Assembly: GCF_030646015.1 (NCBI RefSeq)
Contig: NZ_JAUSLT010000046.1
Span: 17,065-81,064, forward strand
Direction: 5' to 3'
Source of the DNA: Bradyrhizobium sp.
GTDB taxonomy: Bacteria; Pseudomonadota; Alphaproteobacteria; Rhizobiales; Xanthobacteraceae
Length of the DNA stretch: 64,000 bases
The notes beneath the pieces were generated by a model. It ran no database searches and had not been told where the DNA came from. It saw only the letters and a list, made by a program, of their open reading frames with translations. Below are positions 46,593 through 56,102 of the stretch, one piece after another. Position 1 is the stretch's first letter, and the number at the start of each line of letters is the position of its first letter. The position numbers and the translations under genes were made by a program.

Positions 46593-47273
46593 TTATCCCT
46601 GTTCGGCTTTGACTTTTCCGGACGTGGCGGCGTGCGCTTGCCTGATGGTCTGTTCCGCGTCCTCGAGTGCCGCCGCAGCACCTCTTGGATCGGCCCAGAT
46701 GAAATCGCCGACCAGGACGAAATCCGCGCCGGCGGCGGCGAATTCGCGGGCTTCCTCCAGCGACGCCGCATAGCCGATGCAGGGCGGCTCGAACAGCTCG
46801 GCCCACCATTCCAGCCGTTCGGCGATCGCCTCGACCGCGGGCCTCTGCCCTTGCGCATCCGGTTCGCCGAACAGCACGTAATCCGCGCCGGCCTCGCCCG
46901 CGGCCATCGAATCGTGCCGTGTCGGCAGTCCGCCGACGCCGGCGATACGATCGGGTTTCAGCGACGGTATCGCCTCCGCCAGCGCCTCGATGCCGGTCAC
47001 ATGCGCGCCGTCGGCGCCGGCGCGGGCGACCATCTCGACATGGCCGTCGAGCAGCAGGGCCGCCCCGCCGTCCTGGATCACCGGCGCCAGCGCCTTGATC
47101 CTGGAGATCATGGTGCGCTGGTCGGTCGGTTTCAGGCGCAGCAGCACCGCGGCGATGTCGGCACCCGCCAGCAGGCCGGGAAGGCTGGCCAATAGCGCCG
47201 CGGGATCGTCCACCTCCGGCGTCGCGAGATAGAGACGCGGCACGGGGCGCGGCGGAACGGGTTTAGTGGCCAA
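46593..47273 (-). CDS. Thiamine-phosphate-synthase-like protein (ThiE superfamily)
   Basis: A roughly 226-residue TIM-barrel protein resembling thiamine phosphate synthase. Visible are GADGAHVTG, ADYVLFGEPDAQGQ and AAGADFVLVGDFIWADP, which correspond to the phosphate-binding region. The catalytic context is weaker than in bona fide ThiE, so it may be a ThiE-like paralogue. The start is uncertain: TTG at 47273 lies 2 bases after the aldolase stop with AAGAAGG about 10 bases upstream; an ATG at 47309 would overlap the aldolase gene by 34 bases. It is coupled to the class I aldolase gene. Confidence 0.8.
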   Translation of the reverse strand: MATKPVPPRPVPRLYLATPEVDDPAALLASLPGLLAGADIAAVLLRLKPTDQRTMISRIKALAPVIQDGGAALLLDGHVEMVARAGADGAHVTGIEALAEAIPSLKPDRIAGVGGLPTRHDSMAAGEAGADYVLFGEPDAQGQRPAVEAIAERLEWWAELFEPPCIGYAASLEEAREFAAAGADFVLVGDFIWADPRGAAAALEDAEQTIRQAHAATSGKVKAEQG

Positions 47274-47275
47274 AT

Positions 47276-48328
47276 CTATGCCGCCTTCTTCTCGAGATCG
47301 GCCTGCCATTCGCCCTTGCTCGCGAGCGAATTCATCCGCGCGCGATGGGTGAAGGCGCGTTGGCCGGCGGCGACGTTCTCCGCCTTGCCCGACCACGCCT
47401 TCTGCGGCGCCGCCTGCAGCGCCCGGCCATAGGAGAAGGTGAGCTGCCAGGGAAGGTTACCATTCAGGCCGCCGAGCCGGTTCATCGCGCTCAAATGCGC
47501 GGTCGCGTCCTCGTCGGATTGTCCGCCGGACAGGAAGGCGATGCCGGGCACCGCGGCCGGCACGCAGGCCTTCAGCAGCCGGATGGTCTTCTCCGCGACC
47601 TCCTCGACCGAGGCCTGTCTTGCGCACTTCTTGCCTGAAATGACCATGTTGGGTTTCAGGATCATGCCTTCCAGCGCGACGCGCTGAACCCGCAATTCCT
47701 GGAACGTCTTGTTGAGCACGCGCTGCGTCACGTCAAAGCAGCGGTCGATATCGTGGCCGCCGTCCATCAGGACTTCCGGCTCGACGATCGGCACGATCTG
47801 CGCGGCCTGGCAAAGGGCGGCGTAGCGCGCCAGCGCATGGGCGTTGACATGGATCGCGGTCATGCTTGGAACGCCCGGGCCGCCAGTGCCCTCGCCGATA
47901 TCGATCACCGCGCGCCATTTGGCGAAACGCGCGCCGCGCTCGTAATATTTCTTCAGCCGCTCGGCGAGCTTGTCCAGCCCCGCGGTGACCAGTTCGCCGG
48001 GGCAGCCCGGCAGGGCCTGGGTGCCCTCGTCGACCTTGATGCCGGGGATGGCGCCGGACTGTTCGATCAGTCTGACCAGCGGCGTGCCGTCGGCGGCGTC
48101 CTGCCAGATGGTTTCGTCATAGAGGATGACGCCGGAGATGTACTGGCGCATCGCCTCTGAGGAGCGGAACAGCATTTCGCGATAGTCGCGACGCGACTGC
48201 TCGGTCGACTCGACCTTGATGGCGTCGAAGCGCTTCTTGATGGTGCCGGACGATTCGTCGGCGGCGAGGATTCCCTTGCCCGACGCCACCATGGCCAGGG
48301 CAATTTTGTTCAGATCGGCGAGATTCAT
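47276..48328 (-). CDS. Class I fructose-bisphosphate aldolase
   Basis: A Schiff-base aldolase for glycolysis and gluconeogenesis. The 350-residue protein has the eukaryote-type pattern GKGILAADESSGTIKKRF at the start, the substrate region VEPEVLMDGGHDI and the Schiff-base lysine in LEGMILKPNMV. This is the metal-independent class. It lies 125 bases downstream of a class II aldolase gene on the same strand, so the organism carries two unrelated enzymes for the same reaction side by side. Confidence 0.95.
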   Translation of the reverse strand: MNLADLNKIALAMVASGKGILAADESSGTIKKRFDAIKVESTEQSRRDYREMLFRSSEAMRQYISGVILYDETIWQDAADGTPLVRLIEQSGAIPGIKVDEGTQALPGCPGELVTAGLDKLAERLKKYYERGARFAKWRAVIDIGEGTGGPGVPSMTAIHVNAHALARYAALCQAAQIVPIVEPEVLMDGGHDIDRCFDVTQRVLNKTFQELRVQRVALEGMILKPNMVISGKKCARQASVEEVAEKTIRLLKACVPAAVPGIAFLSGGQSDEDATAHLSAMNRLGGLNGNLPWQLTFSYGRALQAAPQKAWSGKAENVAAGQRAFTHRARMNSLASKGEWQADLEKKAA

Positions 48329-48452
48329 CGGTGCGTCCTCCCGAGCACGGTGTTGCGGATCAAAATAGACGGTTCTCGGGCAAAACCCAAGAAACCGTCC
48401 AGAAAACCGAAGGAAAACGGCGCGGCGCGGGGGAGGGCCTGCCGGCTACCGG

Positions 48453-49520
48453 TCACGCCACTTTCGGGTCGAGTTCACCCTTGATGTAACGCTTGGCCAT
48501 TTCGGCCGTGGTCAGCACCCGCTTGATCTTGCCGGCCTGACCCGCGGTGTTGAACTCCTGCAGCCGCTGCTTGCAGAGCTTCGCCATCGCTTCCATCGCC
48601 GGCTTGAGATATTTGCGCGGATCGAATTCTTCCGGGTTGTCCTTCAGCACTTTCCGGATCTGTCCGGTCATCGCCATCCGGTTGTCGGTGTCGATGTTGA
48701 TCTTGCGGACGCCGTTCTTGATGCCGCGCTGGATCTCGGCGACCGGCACGCCCCAGGTCGGCTTCATCTTGCCGCCATTGGCGTTGATGATGTCCTGCAG
48801 CTCCTGCGGCACCGAGGACGAGCCGTGCATCACCAGATGCGTGTTCGGCAGCTTGCGGTGGATTTCCTCGATCACGTTCATGGCGAGGATATCGCCATCC
48901 GGCTTGCGGGTGAACTTGTAGGCGCCGTGCGAGGTGCCCATCGCGATCGCCAGCGCGTCGACTTTTGTCTCCTTGACGAATTTCACGGCTTCGTCGGGAT
49001 TGGTCAGCAGCTGGTCGTGGGAGAGCTTGCCTTCGGCGCCGTGGCCGTCTTCCTTGTCGCCCATGCCGGTCTCGAGCGAGCCGAGCACGCCGAGCTCGCC
49101 TTCCACCGAAATGCCGCCGAGATGCGCCATGTCGGTGACGGTCTTGGTGACGCCGACATTATAGTCCCAGTCGGCGGCGGTCTTGCCATCGGCCTTCAGC
49201 GAACCGTCCATCATGACCGAGGTGAAGCCGGCCTGGATCGCGGTCATGCAGGTGTCGGGCCCGTTGCCGTGATCGAGATGCACGCAGACCGGGATATGCG
49301 GATAGATTTCGGTCACCGCATCCATCATGTGCTTCAGCATGATGTCGTTGGCGTAGGACCGCGCCCCGCGCGAGGCCTGGATGATGACGGGCGCATCGAG
49401 GCTGGAGGCGGCCTCCATGATGGCGAGCGCCTGCTCCATGTTGTTGATGTTGAACGCCGGCACGCCGTAATCGTGTTCCGCCGCGTGGTCGAGCAATTGA
49501 CGCAACGTGATGCGTGCCAT
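48453..49520 (-). CDS. Class II fructose-bisphosphate aldolase (CbbA/FbaA-type)
   Basis: A zinc-dependent aldolase cleaving fructose 1,6-bisphosphate (and, in Calvin-cycle bacteria, sedoheptulose bisphosphate). The 355-residue protein shows [12 protein letters not shown], the metal-binding CVHLDHGN, and [11 protein letters not shown]. The C-terminal [13 protein letters not shown] is typical of the CbbA branch. The ATG at 49520 is preferred; the frame continues upstream to 49568. It sits downstream of the MazEF pair and pgk on the same strand. Confidence 0.95.
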   Translation of the reverse strand: MARITLRQLLDHAAEHDYGVPAFNINNMEQALAIMEAASSLDAPVIIQASRGARSYANDIMLKHMMDAVTEIYPHIPVCVHLDHGNGPDTCMTAIQAGFTSVMMDGSLKADGKTAADWDYNVGVTKTVTDMAHLGGISVEGELGVLGSLETGMGDKEDGHGAEGKLSHDQLLTNPDEAVKFVKETKVDALAIAMGTSHGAYKFTRKPDGDILAMNVIEEIHRKLPNTHLVMHGSSSVPQELQDIINANGGKMKPTWGVPVAEIQRGIKNGVRKINIDTDNRMAMTGQIRKVLKDNPEEFDPRKYLKPAMEAMAKLCKQRLQEFNTAGQAGKIKRVLTTAEMAKRYIKGELDPKVA

Positions 49521-49580
49521 GTGTTCCGTTCTCCTGTGGTGACAGCGAATGTCACGGTTCAAAATCAAACTAGACGGTTC

Positions 49581-49904
49581 TCAGGTAAACCCCAAGAAAA
49601 GGGCGAGGGCGCGATTGACGGCGCTCATGTCGGTGGCGGAGAGACGACCGATGACCGGTCCTGCTTTCGACCGAGGCAGGGTCGCCGCCTTCTCCACCAT
49701 GACCTGAGAAGTGTGTCGAAGGCCATTTTCTTCGGACATTTCCACCACTACGCGACAGCGTTCCGCGCTCAGGATATTGCTCGTCAGCGGCAATACGGTC
49801 ACAGAATTCAAGTGCTCGTAGATATCCGATTGAATCACGAGTGCCGGCCGCGGTTTGCCATAATCTCCCGGAAGCGAAACGGAGATGAGGTCGCCTTGTT
49901 TCAT
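49581..49904 (-). CDS. MazF/PemK-type endoribonuclease toxin
   Basis: A 107-residue toxin of the CcdB/PemK (MazF) fold, expected to cleave RNA. The start KQGDLISVSLPGDYGKPRPALVIQSD and the VLPLTSNI block are characteristic, including the Arg of KPRPAL. It overlaps the antitoxin gene by 4 bases (ATGA), the normal antitoxin-first order. The pair stands between pgk and the class II aldolase gene. Whether the toxin is active was not tested. Confidence 0.88.
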   Translation of the reverse strand: MKQGDLISVSLPGDYGKPRPALVIQSDIYEHLNSVTVLPLTSNILSAERCRVVVEMSEENGLRHTSQVMVEKAATLPRSKAGPVIGRLSATDMSAVNRALALFLGFT

Positions 49905-50110
49905 TTCCAGTCGCTAAAATCCGCAAGCGCCAACATCTCCTCCATGACGCGCTGACTCTCGGCGTCGGCATTAATGATCTCGATCTCGCGCGCGATTTGT
50001 TCCTTGAACCCCGGAGCGTTCACATCCGGAACCCAGATCGTCACGGGCTTGAGCCCGGCCGCCTTCATCTTGTCCCGGTGCTTCTGGACCCGCTTCGCTC
50101 CATCCGCCAT
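49901..50110 (-). CDS. MazE-type antitoxin (DUF3018)
   Basis: A 69-residue antitoxin of the DUF3018 type that precedes MazF-like toxins. The pattern VQKHRDKMKAAGLKPVTIWVPD is a short DNA-binding N-terminus, followed by an acidic C-terminal segment that would bind the toxin (VMEEMLALADFSDW). A perfect palindrome lies 24 bases upstream and is a likely autoregulatory operator. The stop overlaps the toxin start. Confidence 0.85.
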   Translation of the reverse strand: MADGAKRVQKHRDKMKAAGLKPVTIWVPDVNAPGFKEQIAREIEIINADAESQRVMEEMLALADFSDWK

Positions 50111-50133
50111 GGCACGTATCCTTCACCGAAAAG

Positions 50134-50147
50134 TGTTACATGTAACA
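50134..50147. promoter_or_regulatory. Candidate operator of the toxin-antitoxin operon
   Basis: TGTTACATGTAACA is a perfect 14-bp palindrome 24 bases upstream of the antitoxin ATG. Its position overlaps where the promoter should lie. MazE-type antitoxins usually repress their own operon by binding such palindromes, so autoregulation is likely but inferred. Confidence 0.65.
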
Positions 50148-50173
50148 TAGGCCGGGCGCGGCCAAGCTTCAAG

Positions 50174-51376
50174 TTACGTCCCTTTGGTCCTCAAAACCTC
50201 GACCCCGGGCAAAGGTTTCCCTTCCATCCATTCAAGGAACGCGCCACCCGCGGTCGAAACATAGGTGAAATCGCCGGCAACGCCCGCCTGGTTCAGCGCC
50301 GCCACGGTATCGCCGCCGCCGGCGACCGAAATCAGCTTCTTGGCCTTGGTCCGCTCCGCCGCGTGCTTCGCCGCGACTATGGTGCCGCGGTCGAACGGGG
50401 GCATTTCGAAGGCGCCGAGCGGGCCGTTCCAGACCAAGGTCGCGGCGTCGTCGATCGCTGCATGTATGCGCGCGTTCGATTGCGGCCCAACATCGAGAAT
50501 CATGCCGTCGGCCGGAATGGCGTCGAGTCCGTAGGCCTGGGACGGCGCATTGGCAGCGAAGTGATAGGCGACCACGGCGTCGACCGGCAGGATGATGGCG
50601 CAATTGGCGGCTTCCGCCTTGGCGATGATCCGCAGCGCGGTCGCCGCGAGGTCCTTTTCCGCCAGCGACTTGCCGACGCCGACGCCCTGCGCGTGCAGGA
50701 AGGTATTGGCCATGCCGCCGCCGATCACCAGCGCGTCGACTTTGGTCACCAGGTTTTCCAGCAGGTCGATCTTGGTGGAGACCTTGGCGCCGCCGATGAT
50801 CGCAATGACCGGCTTGGTCGGCGCTTCCAGCGCCTTGCCCAGCGCGTCGAGTTCGGCCTGCATGGTGCGCCCGGCATAGGCCGGCAGCTTGTGGCCGAGG
50901 CCCTCGGTGGAAGCATGTGCGCGATGCGCGGCCGAGAAGGCATCGTTGACCCAGATGTCGCCGAGCTTGGCCAGTTCCGCGACGAAGGCCGGATCGTTCT
51001 TCTCCTCTTCCTTGTGGAAGCGGGTGTTTTCCAGGCACAGGATGTCGCCATCCTTCATCGCGGCGATCGCTTTTGCCGCGGGCTCACCGATGCAATCCTC
51101 GGCAAAGGCGACCGGTTTCTTGATCACCAGCGCCAGCGCCGCCGCGACCGGCTTCAGCGAGTCCTTGGCGTCGCGCCCCTTGGGCCGGCCGAAATGCGCG
51201 AGCAGGATGACCTTGCCGCCCTTGCCGGAGATTTCGCTGATGGTGGGCGCGATGCGCTCCAGCCTGGTGGCGTCGGTGACGTGGCCGTCTTCCATGGGAA
51301 CGTTGAGGTCGACGCGCAGCAGCACGCGCTTGCCCTTCACGTCGACGTCATCGAGGGTGCGGAATGATTTTGTCAT
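50174..51376 (-). CDS. pgk: Phosphoglycerate kinase
   Basis: It interconverts 1,3-bisphosphoglycerate and 3-phosphoglycerate with ADP/ATP. The 400-residue protein has the N-terminal substrate motif [20 protein letters not shown], and the C-terminal nucleotide-binding [17 protein letters not shown]. Length and motifs are canonical. It follows gap after a family A repeat, and both are read leftward. Confidence 0.97.
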   Translation of the reverse strand: MTKSFRTLDDVDVKGKRVLLRVDLNVPMEDGHVTDATRLERIAPTISEISGKGGKVILLAHFGRPKGRDAKDSLKPVAAALALVIKKPVAFAEDCIGEPAAKAIAAMKDGDILCLENTRFHKEEEKNDPAFVAELAKLGDIWVNDAFSAAHRAHASTEGLGHKLPAYAGRTMQAELDALGKALEAPTKPVIAIIGGAKVSTKIDLLENLVTKVDALVIGGGMANTFLHAQGVGVGKSLAEKDLAATALRIIAKAEAANCAIILPVDAVVAYHFAANAPSQAYGLDAIPADGMILDVGPQSNARIHAAIDDAATLVWNGPLGAFEMPPFDRGTIVAAKHAAERTKAKKLISVAGGGDTVAALNQAGVAGDFTYVSTAGGAFLEWMEGKPLPGVEVLRTKGT

Positions 51377-51378
51377 CT

Positions 51379-51508
51379 CTTGTCCCGGGCGCTGCGCAGC
51401 GCGAAGCGGTGCGCTGCAGAACCGGGACCCATGGTTACATCAGTCCCGGCGTGTGGGTCCCGGCTCTGCGGAGCAGCGCTGCGCGCTGCACCGCGTCCGG
51501 GACACGAG
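51379..51508. repeat. Intergenic repeat, family A, copy 3 (inverted)
   Basis: Between gap and pgk. Compared with copies 1, 2 and 4 it is in reverse orientation: it ends CGTCCGGGACACGAG, the complement of the start of the others. The orientation means copies 2 and 3 have opposite orientations relative to + but both sit inside minus-strand operons. Confidence 0.85.
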
Positions 51509-51515
51509 GCGAGGC

Positions 51516-52523
51516 TTACAGCAGCTTCCCCATCGCCACGGCGGTATCCGACATGCGGTTGGAGAAACCCCATTCGTTGTCGTACCAGGCCATCACGCGC
51601 ACCAGCGTGCCGTTCTGCACCTTGGTCTGGTCCATGTGGAAGGTGGCGGAATGCGGGTCGTGGTTGAAGTCGATCGAGACGTTCGGCGCGGTGGTGTAGC
51701 CGAGAATGCCCTTGAGCTGCTGCTCGCTGGCGCGCTTCATCGCCTCGTTGATTTCCTTCACGTCGGTCTTGCGCTGCGCCACGATCTTGAGATCGACCAC
51801 CGAGACGTTCGGTGTCGGCACGCGGATCGCGACGCCGTCGAGCTTGCCGACCAGTTCCGGCAGCACCAGGCCGATCGCCTTGGCCGCACCGGTGGAGGTC
51901 GGGATCATCGACATCGCCGCGGCCCGGCCGCGATAGAGGTCGCTGTGCATGGTGTCGAGCGTCGGCTGGTCGCCGGTATAGGCGTGGATCGTGGTCATGA
52001 AGCCGGTTTCGATGCCGACGGTGTCGTTCAGCACCTTTGCGACCGGCGCGAGGCAATTGGTGGTGCACGAACCGTTGGAGACCACCAGATGATCTTTTGA
52101 CAGCTTGTCGTGGTTGACGCCGAACACGATGGTGGCGTCCGCGCCGTCCGACGGCGCCGAAACCAGCACGCGCTTGGCGCCCGCGGTCAGATGTGCCGAG
52201 GCCTTGGCCTTGGCGCTGAAGATGCCGGTGCATTCCAGCGCGATGTCGACGCCGAGTTCCTTCCAGGGCAGTTTCGACGGATCGCGCTCGGCGGAAACCC
52301 TGATCTTGCCGTTGCCGACGCTGATCGTGTCGCCATCGACGGTGACGATGCCGGGGAAGCGGCCATGGACCGAATCGAAGCGCAGCAAATGGGCGTTGGT
52401 CTCGACCGGGCCGAGATCGTTGATGCCGACCACCTCGATATCCTTGCGGCCGGACTCGGCGATGGCGCGCAGTACGTTGCGGCCGATGCGGCCAAACCCG
52501 TTGATCGCGACCCGGATTGCCAT
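51516..52523 (-). CDS. gap: Glyceraldehyde-3-phosphate dehydrogenase
   Basis: It oxidises glyceraldehyde 3-phosphate to 1,3-bisphosphoglycerate with NAD(P). The 335-residue protein has the Rossmann start [16 protein letters not shown] and the catalytic cysteine in [10 protein letters not shown]. The ATG at 52523 is the family start; a start at 52541 would add six residues. It lies between tktA and pgk, all on the minus strand. Confidence 0.97.
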   Translation of the reverse strand: MAIRVAINGFGRIGRNVLRAIAESGRKDIEVVGINDLGPVETNAHLLRFDSVHGRFPGIVTVDGDTISVGNGKIRVSAERDPSKLPWKELGVDIALECTGIFSAKAKASAHLTAGAKRVLVSAPSDGADATIVFGVNHDKLSKDHLVVSNGSCTTNCLAPVAKVLNDTVGIETGFMTTIHAYTGDQPTLDTMHSDLYRGRAAAMSMIPTSTGAAKAIGLVLPELVGKLDGVAIRVPTPNVSVVDLKIVAQRKTDVKEINEAMKRASEQQLKGILGYTTAPNVSIDFNHDPHSATFHMDQTKVQNGTLVRVMAWYDNEWGFSNRMSDTAVAMGKLL

Positions 52524-52669
52524 TTGCTGTCTCTCCTTCAATGACCTCTGTCAGCCCCGCGGAGGGCATCGAGCCATCCACGAGGGTTTTACGGCGGACG
52601 CCCGGTTCGGCCGGGCGGGAGCGGATTAGATGACCGTTAGGTAGACCCTTTTCGGGTCAATCTCAACCG

Positions 52670-54652
52670 TCAGCCCAAGCGCTTCAGGGCCGCGTTAACC
52701 GCAGCCTCGGCGGTAATGCCGAAGTGCTTGTAGAGCTCCTTGGCGGGGGCGCTGGCGCCGAAGCCGTGCATGCCCACAAATATGCCATCCGACCCGATCA
52801 CCGCATCCCAGCCCCACCGCACCGCGGCCTCGATCGCGATCTTGACCGGTGCGTTGCCGATCACGGCTTTTTGGCGATCCGCCGGTTGCGCCAGCAGCAG
52901 TTCGAGCGAGGGCACCGAGACCACCCGCGACGCGATGCCGCGCTCGGCCAGTTGCTTCTGCGCCGCGACTGCAATTTCGACCTCGGAGCCGGAGGCGAAC
53001 AGCGACACTTTTGCGTCGCCCCCTGCTGCGACCAGTTCGTAGGCACCATGGCTGCACGGATTCTCGGCGGGCGCGTGGGTGCGCAATTGCGGCAGGTTCT
53101 GGCGGGTCAGCGCCAACACCGTCGGACCGTCGGTCCGGTTCAGCGCCAGTTCCCAGCATTCGGCCACCTCGATGGCGTCGCAGGGACGGAACACGCGCAT
53201 GTTGGGAATCGCGCGCAAGGCGGCGAGGTGTTCGACCGGCTGATGGGTCGGGCCGTCTTCGCCGAGCCCGATCGAATCATGGGTCATCACATAGACCACG
53301 CCGGCGCCCATCAGCGCCGCCAGCCGCATCGCCGGACGGGCATAGTCGGTGAACACCATGAAGGTGGCGCCGTTCGGCGCGAAGCCGCCATGCAGGAAGA
53401 TGCCGTTCATGGCCGCCGCCATGCCGTGCTCGCGGATGCCGTAATGGATGAAGCGGCCCTTCGGCGTCTTGGCCGAGAAGGCGACGGCGGATTTCGCCTT
53501 GTTGTTGTTGGATCCGGTGAGATCGGCGGAGCCCGCCAGAAATTCCGGCAGCGCCGGCACGATCGCCTCGATCGCGAGTTCCGACGATTTGCGGGTGGCG
53601 ATGTTCTGCGGCGTCTCCAGCAAGGCCTTCTTGTGCGCCTTCAGCGCTTTCGCCAGGGAGGCCGGCCGTTCATGCCGCAGGCGGCGTTCGAATTCGGCGC
53701 GCTTGCGGTTGCCGAGCCCGGCGAATTGCGTTTCCCATGCCTTGCGCGCCGCCGCGCCGCGGCTGCCGGCCACACGCCAGGCTTTCAGCACGTCGTCCGG
53801 CACCGAAAACGGTTCCAGCGCAATGCCGAGCTTCTGCTTGGCGCCCTTCAGCTCTTCGGCGCCGAGCGCTTCGCCATGGGCCTTGGCGGTGCCGGCCCTG
53901 GTCGGCGCGCCGAAGCCGATGGTGGTCTTGCAGGCGATCAGCGACGGCTTGCCGGATTTCTGGGCGCGCGTGATGGCGGCCGCAATGGCCTTGGGATCGT
54001 GGCCGTCAATCGACTCAGCGGCCCAGCCGGCGGACTTGAAGCGCTTCACCTGGTCGACCGAGTCGGCGATCGAGGTCGGACCGTCGATCGAAATGCCGTT
54101 GTCGTCGTACAGCACGATCAGCCTGTTGAGCTTCCAGTGCCCGGCCATGGCGATCGCTTCCTGCGAGACGCCCTCCATCAGGTCGCCGTCGGAAGCCAGC
54201 ACATAGGTGTGATGGCTGACGATCTTCTTGCCGAATTCGGCGGCGAGCATCTTCTCGGCCAGCGCCATGCCGACCGCCGTCGCGATGCCCTGGCCGAGCG
54301 GGCCCGTCGTGGTTTCGACGCCGCTGGTTTCGAAGTTTTCCGGATGCCCCGGCGTCTTGGAGCCGAGTACCCGGAAATTCTTGACCTGATCGAGCGTCAT
54401 GTCCTTGTTGCCGGTCAAATACAGCAGCGCATACATCAGCATCGAGCCGTGTCCGGCCGAAAGCACGAACCGGTCGCGGTCCGGCCATTTCGCGTCGACG
54501 GCGTCGAATTTCAGGAACTGCGTGAACAACACGGTGGCGACGTCGGCGGCGCCCATCGGCAGGCCGGGATGGCCGGATTTGGCCTTCTCGACGGCGTCCA
54601 TGGCAAGGCCACGAATCGCATTGGCCATACGGGAATGATCGACCTGCGTCAT
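52670..54652 (-). CDS. tkt: Transketolase
   Basis: A thiamine-diphosphate enzyme moving two-carbon units in the pentose phosphate and Calvin pathways. The 660-residue protein has [20 protein letters not shown] split around residues 60-80, the TPP motif [13 protein letters not shown] with downstream N, and the glutamate region [12 protein letters not shown]. It is the first gene of the leftward tkt-gap-pgk-fba series, an order reminiscent of cbb clusters, though no Rubisco or phosphoribulokinase gene is in the window. Confidence 0.96.
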   Translation of the reverse strand: MTQVDHSRMANAIRGLAMDAVEKAKSGHPGLPMGAADVATVLFTQFLKFDAVDAKWPDRDRFVLSAGHGSMLMYALLYLTGNKDMTLDQVKNFRVLGSKTPGHPENFETSGVETTTGPLGQGIATAVGMALAEKMLAAEFGKKIVSHHTYVLASDGDLMEGVSQEAIAMAGHWKLNRLIVLYDDNGISIDGPTSIADSVDQVKRFKSAGWAAESIDGHDPKAIAAAITRAQKSGKPSLIACKTTIGFGAPTRAGTAKAHGEALGAEELKGAKQKLGIALEPFSVPDDVLKAWRVAGSRGAAARKAWETQFAGLGNRKRAEFERRLRHERPASLAKALKAHKKALLETPQNIATRKSSELAIEAIVPALPEFLAGSADLTGSNNNKAKSAVAFSAKTPKGRFIHYGIREHGMAAAMNGIFLHGGFAPNGATFMVFTDYARPAMRLAALMGAGVVYVMTHDSIGLGEDGPTHQPVEHLAALRAIPNMRVFRPCDAIEVAECWELALNRTDGPTVLALTRQNLPQLRTHAPAENPCSHGAYELVAAGGDAKVSLFASGSEVEIAVAAQKQLAERGIASRVVSVPSLELLLAQPADRQKAVIGNAPVKIAIEAAVRWGWDAVIGSDGIFVGMHGFGASAPAKELYKHFGITAEAAVNAALKRLG

Positions 54653-54805
54653 GATGAAAATCCGCCTGAAATGAGATGTTTGGTGGCGATCCGCATCGCG
54701 TGTGGATGCCGCGGTTACTGGCCAGAAGGCAACGGGAAGTCAGGGGCTGGATAGCATCTCGGTCCCCTGAGTCCAAGGCAGGCAGGCGCGCTTCCGGTGC
54801 GAAAA

Positions 54806-54836
54806 GCCGCTTAGCGGTGCATAGCTTCTAAGCGGC
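54806..54836. promoter_or_regulatory. Hairpin in the divergent tkt / DUF4164 region
   Basis: GCCGCTTAG (54806-54814) is the exact complement of CTAAGCGGC (54828-54836), with a 13-base loop. It lies in the 288-base gap between tkt and the DUF4164 gene, where divergent promoters are expected. It has no T-run, so an operator or 5'-leader structure is more likely than a terminator. Nothing else is recognised in this gap. Confidence 0.4.
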
Positions 54837-54940
54837 GTTGCGCTGGCCTCGCTTGCCACGTAAATTTCGCCGCCTAAACGCTTGCCGGAACGCGGATTTT
54901 GCGCCCCGGCCGGCTTCACGGAAGGTCCGCGCTGTCACTC

Positions 54941-55258
54941 ATGAGCGATCGTCCCGCCAACGGCCCCGGCAACGCCGAGCCAGTGTTCGCCGATATCGAC
55001 GCCGCGACGCGGCGGCTGATGTCGGCGCTCGATTCCCTGGAAAGCGCGGTGGAGCGCCGGCGCGAAGCCGACCGTGACGAGAACGAACTGGCGGCCCGGA
55101 TCCAGGCGCTCGGCGCCGACCGGTCGCGGCTCGCCGACGAACTCGACGGATCGCTGGTGAAGTCGCGCCGGCTGGAGCGCGCCAATCGCGAGATCGCCGA
55201 AAGGCTGGATGCGGCGATCGGCACCATCCGCTCCGTACTCGATCCCGGAGAGAGCTGA
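54941..55258 (+). CDS. DUF4164 family coiled-coil protein
   Basis: A 105-residue protein of the DUF4164 family, predicted to be mostly coiled coil (about 25-100: LESAVERRREADRDENEL...). The ATG at 54941 overlaps nothing upstream; the stop overlaps the zapA start (TGATG), so the two are coupled. Its constant position before zapA in alphaproteobacteria hints at a cell-division role, which is inference. Confidence 0.85.
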   Translation: MSDRPANGPGNAEPVFADIDAATRRLMSALDSLESAVERRREADRDENELAARIQALGADRSRLADELDGSLVKSRRLERANREIAERLDAAIGTIRSVLDPGES

Positions 55259-55641
55259 TGAACCACATCAACGTCACCATCAACGGCCGGCAGGTCCGGA
55301 TGGCCTGCGAGGAGGGCCAGGAGGCGCGGCTCCTGAAGCTCGCCGAAAGCCTGGAAACGCGGATCCAGAGCCTGCGCGGCAAGTTCGGCGAGATCGGCGA
55401 CGCGCGCCTCACCGTGATGGCGGCGCTGACGGTGTGCGACGAATTGCTCGATGCCGGCCAGCGTATCCGCAATCTCGAAGAGGAACTCGACGCGCTGCGC
55501 GATGTCCGCGTGACCTCGGCGGATCGCGCCAGGGCGACGCAGATCGCGGTGGTCAACGCACTGAACTCCGCCGCCGACCGGATCGAGAAGACCACCCACG
55601 TGCTGAACCGCACCATCGGCGGCGGCGTGTTGATCGGGTAG
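55258..55641 (+). CDS. zapA: Cell division protein ZapA
   Basis: A 127-residue FtsZ-ring-associated protein that bundles FtsZ protofilaments. The N-terminal VTINGRQVRMACEEGQEARL and the following LAESLETRIQSLRGKFGEIGD match the family. A coiled coil covers about 75-110. It is coupled to DUF4164 and lies upstream of the 6S RNA region, the order found in many proteobacteria. Confidence 0.93.
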   Translation: MNHINVTINGRQVRMACEEGQEARLLKLAESLETRIQSLRGKFGEIGDARLTVMAALTVCDELLDAGQRIRNLEEELDALRDVRVTSADRARATQIAVVNALNSAADRIEKTTHVLNRTIGGGVLIG

Positions 55642-55650
55642 CGATGCTCT

Positions 55651-55816
55651 TACTCTCCCCTGGAGGGGGAGGGTCGACGCGCGTGCAACGCGCGGCGGGG
55701 TGGGGTGAAGGTCCATCGTTTCGGGTGACGTTCGAGTTGAGCGACTGTCACCCCACCCCGTCTCGCCTCTCGCTACGCTCGATGGCGAGCCTACCCTCCC
55801 CCTCCAGGGGAGGGTG
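55651..55816. repeat. Intergenic palindromic repeat, family B, copy 4
   Basis: CTCTCCCCTGGAGGGGGAGGG at the left (split arm) faces CCCTCCCCCTCCAGGGGAG at the right. Inner arms GCGGGGTGGGGTGAAG and CACCCCACCCCG also pair. It separates zapA from the 6S RNA region. Confidence 0.85.
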
Positions 55817-55919
55817 AAGAAAGCATCGCTTCAGATCGGTCCGTTAACGCTGGCGGTTTGGCCGCATCGTAGCTACATTGGCTGGGCGAAGCTGTGTCGC
55901 GCGTCAGAAGCCATATATC

Positions 55920-56045
55920 CCCGGGGCCTTATCGATCCTTCCGGGAACTGTCCCTGGCCGGGTCCGTGGATCCGGTCATATGGTGCCCACCTACTTTCGT
56001 AGGGAACTCCGGGATCGAGTGCTTCAACGGCCATTACGGCTTCGC
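55920..56045 (+). ncRNA. ssrS: 6S RNA (ssrS), approximate ends
   Basis: 6S RNA mimics an open promoter and binds sigma-70 RNA polymerase. The region lies between zapA and the 5-formyl-THF cyclo-ligase gene, the conserved ssrS locus. A closing stem pairs TCGATCC (about 55932-55938) with GGATCGA (about 56012-56018), extended by GGCC/GGCC, and a largely single-stranded GC-rich central bulge lies between. TATATC at 55914-55919 is a suitable -10. A T-run follows at about 56052-56060. The call rests on position and foldback, not on a covariance search, and the ends are estimates. Confidence 0.72.
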
Positions 56046-56102
56046 ACTTTTCTTGTTTTTTTGCCGCCGGGTTATTTCCTGAAAGTGCGTCCAACACGCT
56101 GG

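Noticed and set aside
47274..47400. TPP riboswitch ahead of the ThiE-like gene
   Set aside because: The gene is coupled to the class I aldolase with only a two-base gap, leaving no leader, and no CTGAGA-type core was seen.
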